The notes: a model not told the origin generated them from the sequence alone. Shown: positions 7,629 through 18,465, numbered from the stretch's first letter. The stretch: DNA of 64,000 nt from Stenotrophomonas maltophilia (GCF_002138415.1 NZ_CP015612.1:124001-188000); one strand, 5' to 3'. Made by a program: numbers and translations.

Positions 7629-9038
7629 ATGTCCGTGGAAAACGTAGAAAAGCTGATCAAGGACAACCAGATCGAGTTCGTCGACCTGCGCTTTGTCGAC
7701 ATGCGTGGTGTCGAGCAGCACGTGACCTTCCCGGTCAGCATCGTCGAGCCGTCGCTGTTTGAAGAAGGCAAGATGTTCGATGGCAGCTCGATCGCCGGCT
7801 GGAAGGGCATCGCCGAATCGGACATGGTGCTGCTGCCGGATACCGCCAGCGCCTACGTCGACCCGTTCTACGCCGATCCGACCATCGTGATCAGCTGCGA
7901 CATCCTCGACCCGGCCACCATGCAGCCCTATGGCCGTTGCCCGCGCGGCATCGCCAAGCGCGCCGAGGCCTACCTGAAGTCCTCCGGCATCGCTGAAACC
8001 GCCTTCTTCGGCCCGGAGCCGGAATTCTTCATCTTCGATTCGGTCCGCTTCGCCAATGAAATGGGCCACACCTTCTTCCAGGTCGACTCGGAAGAAGCGG
8101 CGTGGAACAGTGGCGCCAAGTACGACGGCGCCAACAGCGGCTACCGTCCGGGCGTGAAGGGTGGCTACTTCCCCGTGCCGCCGACCGACACCCTGCACGA
8201 CCTGCGCGCCGAGATGTGCAAGACCCTGGAACAGGTCGGCATCGAAGTGGAAGTGCAGCACCACGAAGTGGCCACCGCCGGCCAGTGCGAGATCGGCACC
8301 AAGTTCAGCACCCTGGTGCAGAAGGCCGATGAACTGCTGCGCATGAAGTACGTGATCAAGAACGTCGCGCACCGCAACGGCAAGACCGTCACCTTCATGC
8401 CCAAGCCGATCGTCGGCGACAACGGCAGCGGCATGCACGTGCACCAGTCGCTGTCCAAGGGCGGCACCAACCTGTTCTCCGGTGACGGCTACGGCGGCCT
8501 GAGCCAGCTGGCGCTGTGGTACATCGGCGGCATCTTCAAGCACGCCAAGGCCATCAACGCCTTCGCCAACTCGGGCACCAACAGCTACAAGCGCCTGGTG
8601 CCGGGCTACGAAGCACCGGTGATGCTGGCCTACTCGGCCCGCAACCGTTCGGCCTCGTGCCGCATTCCGTGGGTGTCCAACCCGAAGGCGCGCCGCATCG
8701 AAATGCGTTTCCCGGATCCGATCCAGTCCGGCTACCTCACCTTCACCGCGCTGATGATGGCCGGCCTGGACGGCATCAAGAACCAGATCGACCCGGGCGC
8801 ACCGAGCGACAAGGACCTGTACGACCTGCCGCCGGAAGAAGAGAAGCTGATCCCGCAGGTCTGCTCCTCGCTGGACCAGGCGCTGGAAGCGCTGGACAAG
8901 GACCGCGAGTTCCTGAAGGCCGGCGGCGTGATGAGCGATGACTTCATCGACGGCTACATCGCGCTGAAGATGCAGGAAGTGACCAAGTTCCGCGCGGCCA
9001 CCCACCCGCTGGAATACCAGCTGTACTACGCCAGCTGA
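7629..9038 (+). CDS. glnA: Glutamine synthetase, type I
   Basis: 469 residues, the standard length of GS-I. The enzyme makes glutamine from glutamate, ammonia and ATP as a cytosolic dodecamer. Visible motifs: the latch region [12 protein letters not shown] near residues 50-61, metal and substrate site [10 protein letters not shown] near 130, [11 protein letters not shown] near 265-275, the [12 protein letters not shown]/glutamate motif near 340, and the adenylylation loop DLYDLPPEE with Tyr398 (Tyr397 in E. coli numbering). The adenylylation site means it is of the GlnE-controlled GS-I-beta type. Transcription is from the sigma-54 promoter with NtrC sites upstream. glnK and amtB follow on the same strand. 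Confidence 0.98.
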   Translation: MSVENVEKLIKDNQIEFVDLRFVDMRGVEQHVTFPVSIVEPSLFEEGKMFDGSSIAGWKGIAESDMVLLPDTASAYVDPFYADPTIVISCDILDPATMQPYGRCPRGIAKRAEAYLKSSGIAETAFFGPEPEFFIFDSVRFANEMGHTFFQVDSEEAAWNSGAKYDGANSGYRPGVKGGYFPVPPTDTLHDLRAEMCKTLEQVGIEVEVQHHEVATAGQCEIGTKFSTLVQKADELLRMKYVIKNVAHRNGKTVTFMPKPIVGDNGSGMHVHQSLSKGGTNLFSGDGYGGLSQLALWYIGGIFKHAKAINAFANSGTNSYKRLVPGYEAPVMLAYSARNRSASCRIPWVSNPKARRIEMRFPDPIQSGYLTFTALMMAGLDGIKNQIDPGAPSDKDLYDLPPEEEKLIPQVCSSLDQALEALDKDREFLKAGGVMSDDFIDGYIALKMQEVTKFRAATHPLEYQLYYAS

Positions 9039-9709
<671 letters not shown>

Positions 9710-9730
9710 CCCCCTTCCGGAGACTCCCCC

Positions 9731-11161
9731 ATGAAGATGCGCCTTCTCACCGGGTGGCAAGCCCGGTTCCATCTGGTGTGCCTGTTGATGCTGCTCAGCG
9801 CGCTGGCCGCCGGTGCCTGGCCGGGCAGCGCCCACGCCCAGGTGCAGGTGTCACCGCTGCCCAGCGAAAGCGTGGCGGTCGAACCGCTGCAGGATCCCGC
9901 AGCGGCAGCCGCTGCACCGGCCGTGGCCGAAGCGGCTGCCGCCTATGATCGTGGTGATGTGGCCTGGATGCTCACTTCCACCCTGCTGGTGCTGTTGATG
10001 GTGGTGCCGGGGCTGGCGTTGTTCTACGGCGGCCTGGTGCGTTCGAAGAACGTGCTGTCGGTGCTCAGCCAGATCCTGGTGGTGTTCTCGCTGGTGCTGC
10101 TGCTGTGGGTGGCCTATGGCTACAGCGCGGTGTTCAGCGCCGGCAATCCGTTCTTCGGCTCGTTCACCGAATTCGCCTTCCTCAAGGGCTTCACCCCCGA
10201 CTCGGTCGGCAACACGCCGATCAAGGGCCTGCCGGATTACCTGTTCGTCGCCTTCCAGTCGACTTTCGCCGGCATCACCACTGCGCTGATCGTCGGCGCG
10301 TTCGCCGAGCGCATCAAGTTCCGTGCGGTGCTGCTGTTCTCGGCGCTGTGGTTCACCCTCAGCTACATCCCGATGGCGCACATCGTCTGGGGTGGCGGCT
10401 ACCTGGGTGAGATGGGCGCGATCGATTTCGCCGGCGGCACCGTGGTCCACATCAACGCAGGTGTGGCCGGTCTGGTCGCAGCATGGTTCGTCGGCAAGCG
10501 TCTGGGCTATGGCCAGACCGCGCTGAAGCCGCACAACGTGCCATTCACCTACATCGGCGCGATGCTGCTGTGGGTCGGCTGGTTCGGCTTCAACGCGGGC
10601 TCCGCCGCTGCCGCCGATACCGTCGCCTCGCTGGCCTTCCTCAACACCGTGCTGGCCACGGCCGCTGCCGTACTCGGCTGGACCCTGGTAGAAGCGATCA
10701 GCAAGGGCAAGCCATCGGCACTGGGCGCAGCCTCGGGCGCGGTGGCCGGTCTGGTCGGCATCACCCCGGCCTGCGGCACCGTCGGCCCGCTCGGCGCAAT
10801 CATCATCGGCTTCGTCGCCGGCGTGGTCTGCGTGTGGGGCGTGACCGGTTTGAAGCGCCTGCTGAAGGTGGACGACACCGCCGACGTGTTCGGTGTGCAT
10901 GGTGTCGGCGGCATCGTCGGTGCGATCCTCACCGGCGTGTTCAGTGCGCAGTCGCTGGGTGGCACCAAGGCCGATCTGGATATCGCCCATCAGGTGTGGG
11001 TGCAGGTGGTCAGCGTCGGCCTGACCGTGGTCTGGTCGGCGGTAGTGACCACGCTGATCCTGCTGGTGGTACGCAGCGTGGTCGGCCTGCGCGTGACCGA
11101 AGAAGCAGAGCGTACCGGCCTGGATGTGACTTCGCACGGCGAGTCCGCCTACGAGGCCTGA
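9731..11161 (+). CDS. amtB: Ammonium transporter
   Basis: 476 residues: a cleavable signal region (residues about 1-36, ending AHAQ), a short Pro/Ala-rich periplasmic stretch, then eleven membrane helices of the Amt/Rh fold. Recognisable segments are PGLALFYGGLVRSKNVLS, then GGGYLGEMGAIDFAGGTVVHINAGVAGLV with the first pore His, and VFGVHGVGGIVGAILTGVF with the second pore His. AmtB conducts ammonium when nitrogen is short and is plugged by GlnK, whose gene is directly upstream. Likely transcribed with glnK under NtrC control. Confidence 0.97.
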   Translation: MKMRLLTGWQARFHLVCLLMLLSALAAGAWPGSAHAQVQVSPLPSESVAVEPLQDPAAAAAAPAVAEAAAAYDRGDVAWMLTSTLLVLLMVVPGLALFYGGLVRSKNVLSVLSQILVVFSLVLLLWVAYGYSAVFSAGNPFFGSFTEFAFLKGFTPDSVGNTPIKGLPDYLFVAFQSTFAGITTALIVGAFAERIKFRAVLLFSALWFTLSYIPMAHIVWGGGYLGEMGAIDFAGGTVVHINAGVAGLVAAWFVGKRLGYGQTALKPHNVPFTYIGAMLLWVGWFGFNAGSAAAADTVASLAFLNTVLATAAAVLGWTLVEAISKGKPSALGAASGAVAGLVGITPACGTVGPLGAIIIGFVAGVVCVWGVTGLKRLLKVDDTADVFGVHGVGGIVGAILTGVFSAQSLGGTKADLDIAHQVWVQVVSVGLTVVWSAVVTTLILLVVRSVVGLRVTEEAERTGLDVTSHGESAYEA

Positions 11162-11163
11162 AG

Positions 11164-11334
11164 TAGCGGCCGAGCTACTGCATTGATGTTGTGGGTGCCG
11201 ACCGTTGGTCGGCACTTCTACTGTTCTGGTGGGTGCCAAGCTTGCTTGGCACTGGGTCTGGGTCTGCTCTGGTGGGTGCCGACCGTTGGTCGGCACAGCG
11301 GGTAGCCCATCCACGCATGGCGTGGATCTACCGC
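11164..11334. repeat. Array of SMAG-type palindromes downstream of amtB
   Basis: At least four short palindromes are packed into 170 bases: a small one at 11164-11180 (GTAGCGGCC head), two copies of GTGCCGACCGTTGGTCGGCAC (11196-11216 and 11277-11297), a related GTGCCAAGCTTGCTTGGCAC (11234-11253), and ATCCACGCATGGCGTGGAT followed by CTAC (11310-11331). All are hairpins of similar size with four different arm sequences, flanked by GTGGGT or GTAG-type heads. Confidence 0.75.
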
Positions 11335-11387
11335 ATCCTTTCTGGTGGCGGCATGCATCATCGCGCCTGATCGCGCACAATCGGGCC

Positions 11388-12134
11388 ATGCACCCGACCC
11401 GCACCGCCCTGATGCTCTCGGCCTGCCTGCTGCTGGCCGCCTGCGCCTCCACGCCGCAGGAAACCCGCAACCCGCTCGCCACCTGGGTGCCGTCACCCAA
11501 CCAGAACGCGCGCACGCCGGTCATCATCGTCATCCACCACACCGAGCAGAAGTCGGTGCAGCAGAGCCTGCGTACGTTGCGCACGGCCAACAGTGGTGGA
11601 CCGGTCAGCGCGCACTACCTGATCGGTGCCGATGGCCATCGTTACCAGCTGGTGGCCGATGAACGCCGCGCCTGGCATGCCGGTGCCGGGCGCTGGGGCA
11701 CCATCACCGACCTCAACTCGGCATCGATCGGCATCGAGCTCGACAACGATGGCCGCAGCCCGTTCAGTGCGGCGCAGATCGAATCGCTGATCGTGCTGCT
11801 GCGCGATCTCACCACGCGTCTGAACATCCCGCCGCGACAGGTGATCGGCCATGCCGACCTGGCGCCGACACGCAAGCAGGATCCGAGCCGGTTCTTCCCG
11901 TGGCAGCAGCTGGCCGAGGCCGGTTTCGGCGTCTGGCCGCGCGCGGCCGACGGGGCTGCGCCGGAGGGCTTCGACGCGTGGAATGCGCTGGCCCGCTTCG
12001 GCTATCCGCTGGACAACCGAGACGCCACCGTCGCCGCTTTCCACCGCCGCTTCCGTGGCCGCGACGACCTGCCGAAGACGCTGGATGCCGAAGACGCGCG
12101 CATCCTGCACTCGCTGATGCTGCAGACGCCGTAA
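11388..12134 (+). CDS. N-acetylmuramoyl-L-alanine amidase lipoprotein (amidase_2, AmpDh-like)
   Basis: 248 residues with lipobox LLAAC after a hydrophobic stretch (TALMLSACLLLAAC), so an outer-membrane or periplasmic lipoprotein. The amidase_2 fold cleaves the MurNAc-L-Ala bond in peptidoglycan; the zinc ligands are seen in VIIVIHHTEQ (about residue 47), GHADLAPTRKQDPS (about residues 148-162). A C-terminal 60-residue helical region resembles the peptidoglycan-binding tail of the AmpDh2/AmpDh3 group. S. maltophilia is known to have a second AmpD (AmpDII), of which this could be the one; that is inference. CACAAT at 11376-11381 sits six bases before the ATG with no ribosome site. mltA follows. 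Confidence 0.85.
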   Translation: MHPTRTALMLSACLLLAACASTPQETRNPLATWVPSPNQNARTPVIIVIHHTEQKSVQQSLRTLRTANSGGPVSAHYLIGADGHRYQLVADERRAWHAGAGRWGTITDLNSASIGIELDNDGRSPFSAAQIESLIVLLRDLTTRLNIPPRQVIGHADLAPTRKQDPSRFFPWQQLAEAGFGVWPRAADGAAPEGFDAWNALARFGYPLDNRDATVAAFHRRFRGRDDLPKTLDAEDARILHSLMLQTP

Positions 12135-12201
12135 CCAGGCGCATGAACGCTTGACCCCGCGCTGGGTTGCCGCCCAGCGGCCGGCCCGCCACCATGGCGG
12201 C

Positions 12202-13368
12202 ATGATCGATTCCGCCACCTCCTTCAAGCGCAGGCACTGGACCCTGCTGGCAGCGGCCGTGCTCGCCGGCTGCTCCACCACCGCTCCCCGCACCGGATCC
12301 GAAGCGCCGACGCCGGTCACGCCGCCCGCGGCCACCTATGCCAAGGCCGCATGGAGTGCACTGCCGCCGGTCTCCGACAGCGATCTGCAGGCCGGTTTCG
12401 TTGCCTGGCGCAGCAGCTGCACCCGCCTGAAGAACGATGCGGTCTGGGCCAAACCCTGCGCCACCGCCGCGACGGTGGCGGACAAGGACCCGGCCGCGAT
12501 CCGCCAGTTCCTGCAGCGCGACCTCGATGTCTACGCGCTGCGTGCCGGCGGCCACCAGGCCGACGGGCTCATTACCGGCTACTACGAACCCATCTATCCC
12601 GGCAGCCTGACCCGCACGGCGACCGCCACGGTGCCGGTGTATGGCACGCCGGATGATCTGGTGGTGGTGCAGCTGGACAGCCTCTACCCGGAACTGAAGG
12701 GCAAGCGCCTGCGCGGTCGCGTGGACGGCAAGGTGCTCAAGCCCTATGACGACGCCGGCACCATCGCCAGCAAGGGCGCCAAGGCGCCGGTCCTGGCCTG
12801 GCTGACCGACCCGATGGACCTGCAGCTGTTGCAGATCCAGGGGTCCGGCCGGGTGCGCCTGGGCGATGGCACGCAGGTGCGGCTTGCCTATGCCGAACAG
12901 AACGGCCATCCGTACCGTGCCATCGGTCGCTGGCTGGTGGACCAAGGCCAGCTGAAGAAGGAAGACGTCACCATGGACGCCATCCGCGCCTGGGCCCGGG
13001 CCAATCCCGCACGCGTGCCGGAACTGCTGCGCAGCAATCCGAGCTACGTGTTCTTCGTGCGCAACCCGGACAGCCCGGAGGGTCCGCGTGGTTCACTGAA
13101 CGTGCCGCTCACCGCTGGCTACAGCGTGGCGGTGGACCGCAGCGTGGTGCCGCTGGGCAGCCTGCTGTGGCTGTCCACCACGCGCCCGGACGGCAGCCCG
13201 GTGGTGCGCCCGGTGGCCGCGCAGGACACCGGCGGCGCCATTGCCGGTGAAGTGCGCGCCGACCTGTACTGGGGCAGCGGCGATGCCGCCGGCAAGCTGG
13301 CCGGCGACATGAAGCAGAAGGGCAACATCTGGATGCTGTGGCCGAAGGGCGTGGCGTTGCCGCAGTAG
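12202..13368 (+). CDS. mltA: Membrane-bound lytic murein transglycosylase A
   Basis: 388-residue lipoprotein (lipobox VLAGC at residues about 19-23). MltA cleaves glycan strands of peptidoglycan with formation of 1,6-anhydroMurNAc. Family landmarks: GLITGYYEPIYPGS near residue 125, the LAWLTDPMDLQLLQIQGSGRV segment near 200-220, and the C-terminal 3D domain with VAAQDTGGAIAGEVRADLYWG, whose first Asp is the catalytic acid. It stands 67 bases after the amidase gene, giving a two-gene murein-degrading unit that could feed muropeptides into recycling. CACCAT at 12190-12195 precedes the ATG by six bases. Confidence 0.95.
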   Translation: MIDSATSFKRRHWTLLAAAVLAGCSTTAPRTGSEAPTPVTPPAATYAKAAWSALPPVSDSDLQAGFVAWRSSCTRLKNDAVWAKPCATAATVADKDPAAIRQFLQRDLDVYALRAGGHQADGLITGYYEPIYPGSLTRTATATVPVYGTPDDLVVVQLDSLYPELKGKRLRGRVDGKVLKPYDDAGTIASKGAKAPVLAWLTDPMDLQLLQIQGSGRVRLGDGTQVRLAYAEQNGHPYRAIGRWLVDQGQLKKEDVTMDAIRAWARANPARVPELLRSNPSYVFFVRNPDSPEGPRGSLNVPLTAGYSVAVDRSVVPLGSLLWLSTTRPDGSPVVRPVAAQDTGGAIAGEVRADLYWGSGDAAGKLAGDMKQKGNIWMLWPKGVALPQ

Positions 13369-13374
13369 GTCGGC

Positions 13375-13416
13375 AGGGCCCAGATCCCTTTCCGCAGGAA
13401 AGGGATCCGACCCCCG
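13375..13416. repeat. GGATCC-type palindrome after mltA
   Basis: An imperfect inverted repeat, arms AGATCCCTTTCC and GGAAAGGGATCC around GCA, ending in GACCCCC. It belongs to the second intergenic palindrome family also found near 9.1, 13.8, 39.7, 57.9 and 60.6 kb. It may act as a terminator for mltA. Confidence 0.65.
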
Positions 13417-13477
13417 GATGCCTGATAATGGCGCCATTCCGAACTTTCCGGCCGCGCCTGCGGCCAGGACCCCTGCA

Positions 13478-13792
13478 ATGACCTACGCAAAGCACAACGC
13501 AAAATCCGGCGCGAAATCCGCCGCAAAGAAGTACTACAAGCACTGGGCCGAATCGGGCCTGGGCAAGGGCAACGTGCTGATGGAAGCCCGTGGCGAGAAG
13601 ATCGTGCGCCAGGTGGAAATCTACGGCACCAAGATGGTCTGGGCCGACGAGCATGCCCACAGCGATGACCGCTTCCTGCTGGCCGACCAGCCGGTGTCGT
13701 TCCTGGATTTCGACGAAGACGACGAAATCTCCGCGCGCGAATTCGAAAGCGCCTGGAAGAAGGCCAGGGAAGCCACCGGCTACCCGGTGTAA
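13478..13792 (+). CDS. Conserved hypothetical protein
   Basis: 104 residues from ATG 13478 (an upstream ATG at 13418 would add 20 residues with no family-like content). The N-terminus is a Lys/Ala-rich stretch (MTYAKHNAKSGAKSAAKKYYKHW), followed by a compact acidic domain with LMEARGEKIVRQVEIYGTKMVWADE and ending FDEDDEISAREFESAWKKA. No signal peptide or membrane segment. The basic head and acidic tail suggest a soluble, perhaps nucleic-acid-binding protein, but I do not recognise a family with a known role. It lies alone between two palindromes. Confidence 0.7.
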   Translation: MTYAKHNAKSGAKSAAKKYYKHWAESGLGKGNVLMEARGEKIVRQVEIYGTKMVWADEHAHSDDRFLLADQPVSFLDFDEDDEISAREFESAWKKAREATGYPV

Positions 13793-13802
13793 CGCCGGCT
13801 GC

Positions 13803-13848
13803 CCGGGCTCGGATCCCTTTCCGCAGGGAAAGGGCTCTGAACCCGGGG
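13803..13848. repeat. GGATCC-type palindrome between convergent genes
   Basis: Arms CGGATCCCTTTCC and GGGAAAGGGCTCTG around a short loop, with outer CCCGGG and CCCGGGG. Sits between the hypothetical gene and higA, which are convergent, so it is well placed as a two-way terminator. Confidence 0.65.
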
Positions 13849-13855
13849 CCAAGGC

Positions 13856-14152
13856 TCAGGCAGCCGCGTTGTAGGGTTCAATCCGGGCAAGCACGTCGGC
13901 CAGCTTTTCCTTGGTCATCGCGGCATCGAAGTCGGCCTGCAGGCCGATCCAGAACTTGTCGGAAACGCCGAAGTAGCGGGACAGGCGCAGCCCGGTGTCC
14001 GCAGTGACTGCGCGATCGCCGGAGACGATCTCGCCGATACGGCGTTGTGAGACGCCAATTGCCTTGGCCAGCCGGTATTGGGTGATGCCCAGAGGCTCCA
14101 GGAATTCATGCAACAGGATCTCGCCGGGAGCGGGATAGGGGGCGGTTCGCAC
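13856..14152 (-). CDS. higA: HigA-type antitoxin (HTH, addiction module)
   Basis: 98 residues, started at GTG 14152 because AAGGAG (14161-14166) stands eight bases upstream. An Xre/HTH_3 fold: GEILLHEFLEPLGITQYRLAKAIGVSQRRIGEIVSGDRAVTADT, then LRLSRYFGVSDKFWIGLQADFD, the hallmark of the HigA/VapI antitoxin family. The antitoxin should bind HigB and repress its own operon. The ribosome site lies inside the end of higB, so the two are translationally linked. Order higB then higA is the normal one for this family and the reverse of most toxin-antitoxin pairs. Confidence 0.92.
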   Translation of the reverse strand: MRTAPYPAPGEILLHEFLEPLGITQYRLAKAIGVSQRRIGEIVSGDRAVTADTGLRLSRYFGVSDKFWIGLQADFDAAMTKEKLADVLARIEPYNAAA

Positions 14153-14165
14153 TCGCGCGACTCCT

Positions 14166-14447
14166 TCAGTGGTAATCGACAATTTCGACCTCGGCAGGAC
14201 CTTCCCGAGACCAGACAAAGCACAGCCGGAACTGGTCATTGATGCGGATGCTGTACTGGCCGCGCCGGTCCCCATGCAGCGATTCCAGTCTGTTCGCTGG
14301 CGGCAAACGCAGATCCCGCAGATCAGCTGCCACATTGAGCATGGCCAGCTTTCGCAGCGCGGCAGCTTCAATGTGGTGCCATCTCTGCACGCGATGACCT
14401 TCAAACAGTGCCTGCGTACGTTTGCAGGCAAATGATTGGATCGGCAT
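14166..14447 (-). CDS. higB: HigB-type toxin (RelE superfamily mRNA interferase)
   Basis: 93 residues. Motifs of the HigB/plasmid-killer family: IQSFACKRTQALFEG at the start, RKLAMLNVAADLRDLRLPPANRLESLHGDRRGQYSIRINDQFRLCFVW, and the ending EIVDYH. Toxins of this family cut mRNA on the ribosome; the C-terminal His and the basic-aromatic RFCF-like strand are present. The frame is intact, so the module is probably active. A perfect 11-base dyad CGATAGTATCG (14463-14473) lies just upstream and could be the operator (inference). Confidence 0.92.
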   Translation of the reverse strand: MPIQSFACKRTQALFEGHRVQRWHHIEAAALRKLAMLNVAADLRDLRLPPANRLESLHGDRRGQYSIRINDQFRLCFVWSREGPAEVEIVDYH

Positions 14448-14569
14448 ATTGATAACGTGTGGCGATAGTATCGTAAGGCGTTAGTATTCCCTCGGCAAGC
14501 GTGGCGCGTAATTCCCGGGCGCGACGACTGGCGACGCATTCGATGCGATCTGATGCTGGACCCACGTTT

Positions 14570-14586
14570 TGCACTACATTGGTGCA
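14570..14586 (+). promoter_or_regulatory. NtrC-binding site touching the ntrB start codon
   Basis: TGCACTACATTGGTGCA is a near-perfect NtrC dyad and ends one base before the ntrB ATG. It contains TACATT (14575-14580), a -10-like hexamer exactly six bases before the ATG. In enteric bacteria the glnL (ntrB) promoter is repressed by NtrC at a very similar sequence; the same autorepression is inferred here, with a leaderless transcript. Confidence 0.8.
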
Positions 14587-15640
14587 ATGTCCGACCCCGC
14601 ACCCCCGCCGTCCCTCGATGCCTTGGGCACGCCGCTGGCTTGGGCCGGTGCCGATGGCTGCATTGCTGGCTGCAATCCGGCCTTCGCCCGCTGGCTGGGC
14701 GTCAGCGCCCGGCGCCTGCTGGGTAGGCCGCTGGCTGCACTGGAAGTGCAGGGCGAGGCGCTGGCCCACTTCCTGGCCCGCGATGAGCGCGACAGCCTGC
14801 GCCTGAACCGGCTGGCGCTGGCGGTGCCCGGCGAGGCGCCGCGCTTCGCCGAGGGCTGGATGAGCCGCCGCGACGATGGCGGCTGGCTGCTGGAGGCGCA
14901 TCCGGTCGATGAATTCCCCGGGCTGGACCCGACCCAGGCCCTGCCCAGCGCGCTCAGCGCGGCGCTGAAGGGACTGGCCCACGAGTTGCGCAACCCGCTG
15001 GCTGGGCTGAAGGGCGCGGCCCAGCTGCTGGCCCGCCGCGCGGCCCAGCGCGATGCCAGCGAACGCGAGCTGATCGAGCTGATCGGGTCGGAGATCGAGC
15101 GCCTCAACGGCCTGCTCGACCAGCTGCTGTCGCCGGCCCCGGCCGCACCGCATGCCGAACTGAACATCCATGCCGCGCTCGAACGTGTGCTGCGCCTGGC
15201 CGAGAATGAGGCCGGCTGGGCGGTACGCCTGCAGCGCGACTACGACCCCAGCATTCCCGAATTCCACGGCGACGCCGACCGCCTCACCCAGGCGGTGTGG
15301 AACCTGGTGCGCAACGCGATCCAGGCCGGCGCCGGCAGCATCACCCTGCGCACCCGCGTGGAGCATGGCGTGCGCATCGCCGAGCAGCTGCACACGCTGG
15401 CGCTGCGCCTGGAAATCGCCGACGACGGCCGTGGCGTGCCCGAGGAACTGGCTGAACACCTGTTCCTGCCGCTGGTCAGTGGCCGCGCCGAGGGTACCGG
15501 GCTGGGGCTGGCGCTGGCCCAGCAGGTCGCGCGCGAGCATCGCGGCACGCTGACCTACCGCTCGCGCCCGGGCCATACCGTGTTCACCCTGCTGCTGCCG
15601 ATCATCAGCGGCGCCGCCCCGGCCGAGGAGGCCCCGCGTG

Positions 15641-15648
<8 letters not shown>
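14587..15648 (+). CDS. ntrB: Nitrogen regulation sensor histidine kinase NtrB
   Basis: 353 residues, cytosolic, no membrane segment, as usual for NtrB. PAS sensor region about residues 10-110, dimerisation/phosphoacceptor helix LAHELRNPLAGLKGAAQLL with His132, then the ATPase: N-box NLVRNAIQAG, G1 DDGRGVPEEL, G2 GTGLGLALAQQVA. It phosphorylates and, when bound by P-II, dephosphorylates NtrC. ATG 14587 is chosen because the NtrC operator ends just before it; an ATG at 14569 would put the operator inside the gene. It overlaps ntrC by eight bases. Confidence 0.95.
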
Positions 15649-17089
<1,441 letters not shown>

Positions 17090-17182
17090 ACGGCCCCTGC
17101 ACGCGATCCTCGCGCGCGCTTGCCGAACCGTTGATCGTTCATGGACGATGCCGTCCGTAGTGTCACCTGCAAGGAGTCTTCG

Positions 17183-17752
17183 ATGCGTCTGTCCTTTGCC
17201 ATCCTGCCGTTGTCTGCCGCCGTGCTGCTGTCTGCCTGTGGCAGTGCGCCGAAGAAGGCCGAACCCACCCCGCCACCGCCGGTCGCGGTCAGCGCCGCGA
17301 AACAGGCCGAGGCCAATCTGTCGCCGGCCTCGGCCAGCATCGTCAGTGGCCGCATCGCGCTGATGGTGGAGCCCGGTGGCATCCACATCACCGGCCTGAT
17401 CGGTGGCCTGCAGCCGATGCAGCAGGCCGGTTTCCACATCCACGAGCGCGGCGACTGCAGCGCAGTGGATGCCAGCAGTGCCGGCAACCACTTCAACCCC
17501 GGTGGCGCTGCGCATGGCCGCGCCGGCACCGGCAAGCATCACCTGGGCGACATGGACAACCTGCGTGCCGATGCCCAGGGCCGCGCCAACGTCGATATCC
17601 ACCTCAAGGGCGTTACCCTTGGCGGAGGCGCCGCCACCGATATCGCCGGACGTGCACTGGTCGTGCATGCCAACGCCGACGACTATCGCAGCCAGCCCGC
17701 CGGCAATGCCGGCGTCCGCATCGCCTGTGGCGTGATCCGGGTTGTCCGCTGA
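17183..17752 (+). CDS. sodC: Cu/Zn superoxide dismutase, lipoprotein, copy 1
   Basis: 189 residues. Lipobox LLSAC near residue 18 points to a lipoprotein; the enzyme removes superoxide in the periplasm. Copper ligands in GFHIHERGDC and VVHANADDY, zinc ligands in GNHFNPGGAAH, then KHHLGDMDN, and the two disulfide Cys (GDC and ACGVI) are present, so the active site looks complete. AAGGAG precedes the ATG. A second sodC follows after 31 bases. Compared with the usual loop, SSAGNHFNPGGAAHG carries Asn instead of Gly before the bridging His, a minor change. Confidence 0.92.
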   Translation: MRLSFAILPLSAAVLLSACGSAPKKAEPTPPPPVAVSAAKQAEANLSPASASIVSGRIALMVEPGGIHITGLIGGLQPMQQAGFHIHERGDCSAVDASSAGNHFNPGGAAHGRAGTGKHHLGDMDNLRADAQGRANVDIHLKGVTLGGGAATDIAGRALVVHANADDYRSQPAGNAGVRIACGVIRVVR

Positions 17753-17783
17753 TCACTGCAGGCATCATCCAGGGAGAGATTCC

Positions 17784-18410
17784 ATGCGTCTGATCCACAC
17801 TTCGCTGTTCGCAGCCATTGCTGCACTGGGCCTGGCGGCCTGCAACCAGCAGCCGGCCGCGCCGCAGGCTGAAACCCCGCCGGCCGCTCCGGCCGACGGC
17901 GCCACCACCGAACCGGCTGCAACGCCGGCCCCGGCGGCTGCACCGGCTGCCGATGCGTCGGCCAGCGCCGAGCTGGCGCCGACCCAGGGCAACGAAACCA
18001 AGGGCAGCGTCACCTTCAAGGTGGTTGACGGCAAGGTCCACGTGACCGGCCAGATCACCGGCCTGAAGCCGGGCAGCGAGCACGGCTTCCACATCCACGA
18101 AAAGGGCGACTGCAGCGCGCCGGACGGCATGAGCGCCGGCGGCCACTTCAACCCGGGCAAGCAGGATCACGGCAATGTGGCCACCGATCCGCACCACGGT
18201 GGCGACATGCCCAACATCAAGGCCGACGACAAGGGCGTGGCCACCATCGATGGCCCGGTGTCGAGCAACGTCAACATCGGCAAGGGTGATGACTTCGACA
18301 TCATCGGCCGTGGCCTGATCGTCCACGCCGACGCGGACGACTACAAGACCCAGCCGACCGGCAACGCCGGCGCGCGCCTGGCGTGTGCGGTGATCCAGAA
18401 GGCCCCGTAA
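17784..18410 (+). CDS. sodC: Cu/Zn superoxide dismutase, lipoprotein, copy 2
   Basis: 208 residues. Lipobox LGLAAC near residue 18 and a long Ala/Pro-rich linker of about 50 residues, longer than in copy 1, which would hold the enzyme away from the membrane. Metal ligands are complete: HGFHIHEKGDC, AGGHFNPGKQDH, HHGGDMPN, LIVHADADDY, and the C-terminal disulfide Cys in LACAVI. AGGGAGAG precedes the ATG. The two copies are clearly paralogous (same order of motifs) but diverged, so an old tandem duplication. Likely one transcript ending at the terminator just downstream. Confidence 0.92.
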   Translation: MRLIHTSLFAAIAALGLAACNQQPAAPQAETPPAAPADGATTEPAATPAPAAAPAADASASAELAPTQGNETKGSVTFKVVDGKVHVTGQITGLKPGSEHGFHIHEKGDCSAPDGMSAGGHFNPGKQDHGNVATDPHHGGDMPNIKADDKGVATIDGPVSSNVNIGKGDDFDIIGRGLIVHADADDYKTQPTGNAGARLACAVIQKAP

Positions 18411-18431
18411 GGGTGCTTTTGCTGGAAACGG

Positions 18432-18460
18432 AAAACGCCGGCGCAAGCCGGCGTTTTTCT
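18432..18460 (+). terminator. Rho-independent terminator after sodC copy 2
   Basis: AACGCCGGC, loop GCAA, GCCGGCG, then TTTTTC. Classic stem plus T-run 20 bases after the stop. Confidence 0.9.
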
Positions 18461-18465
18461 TGATC

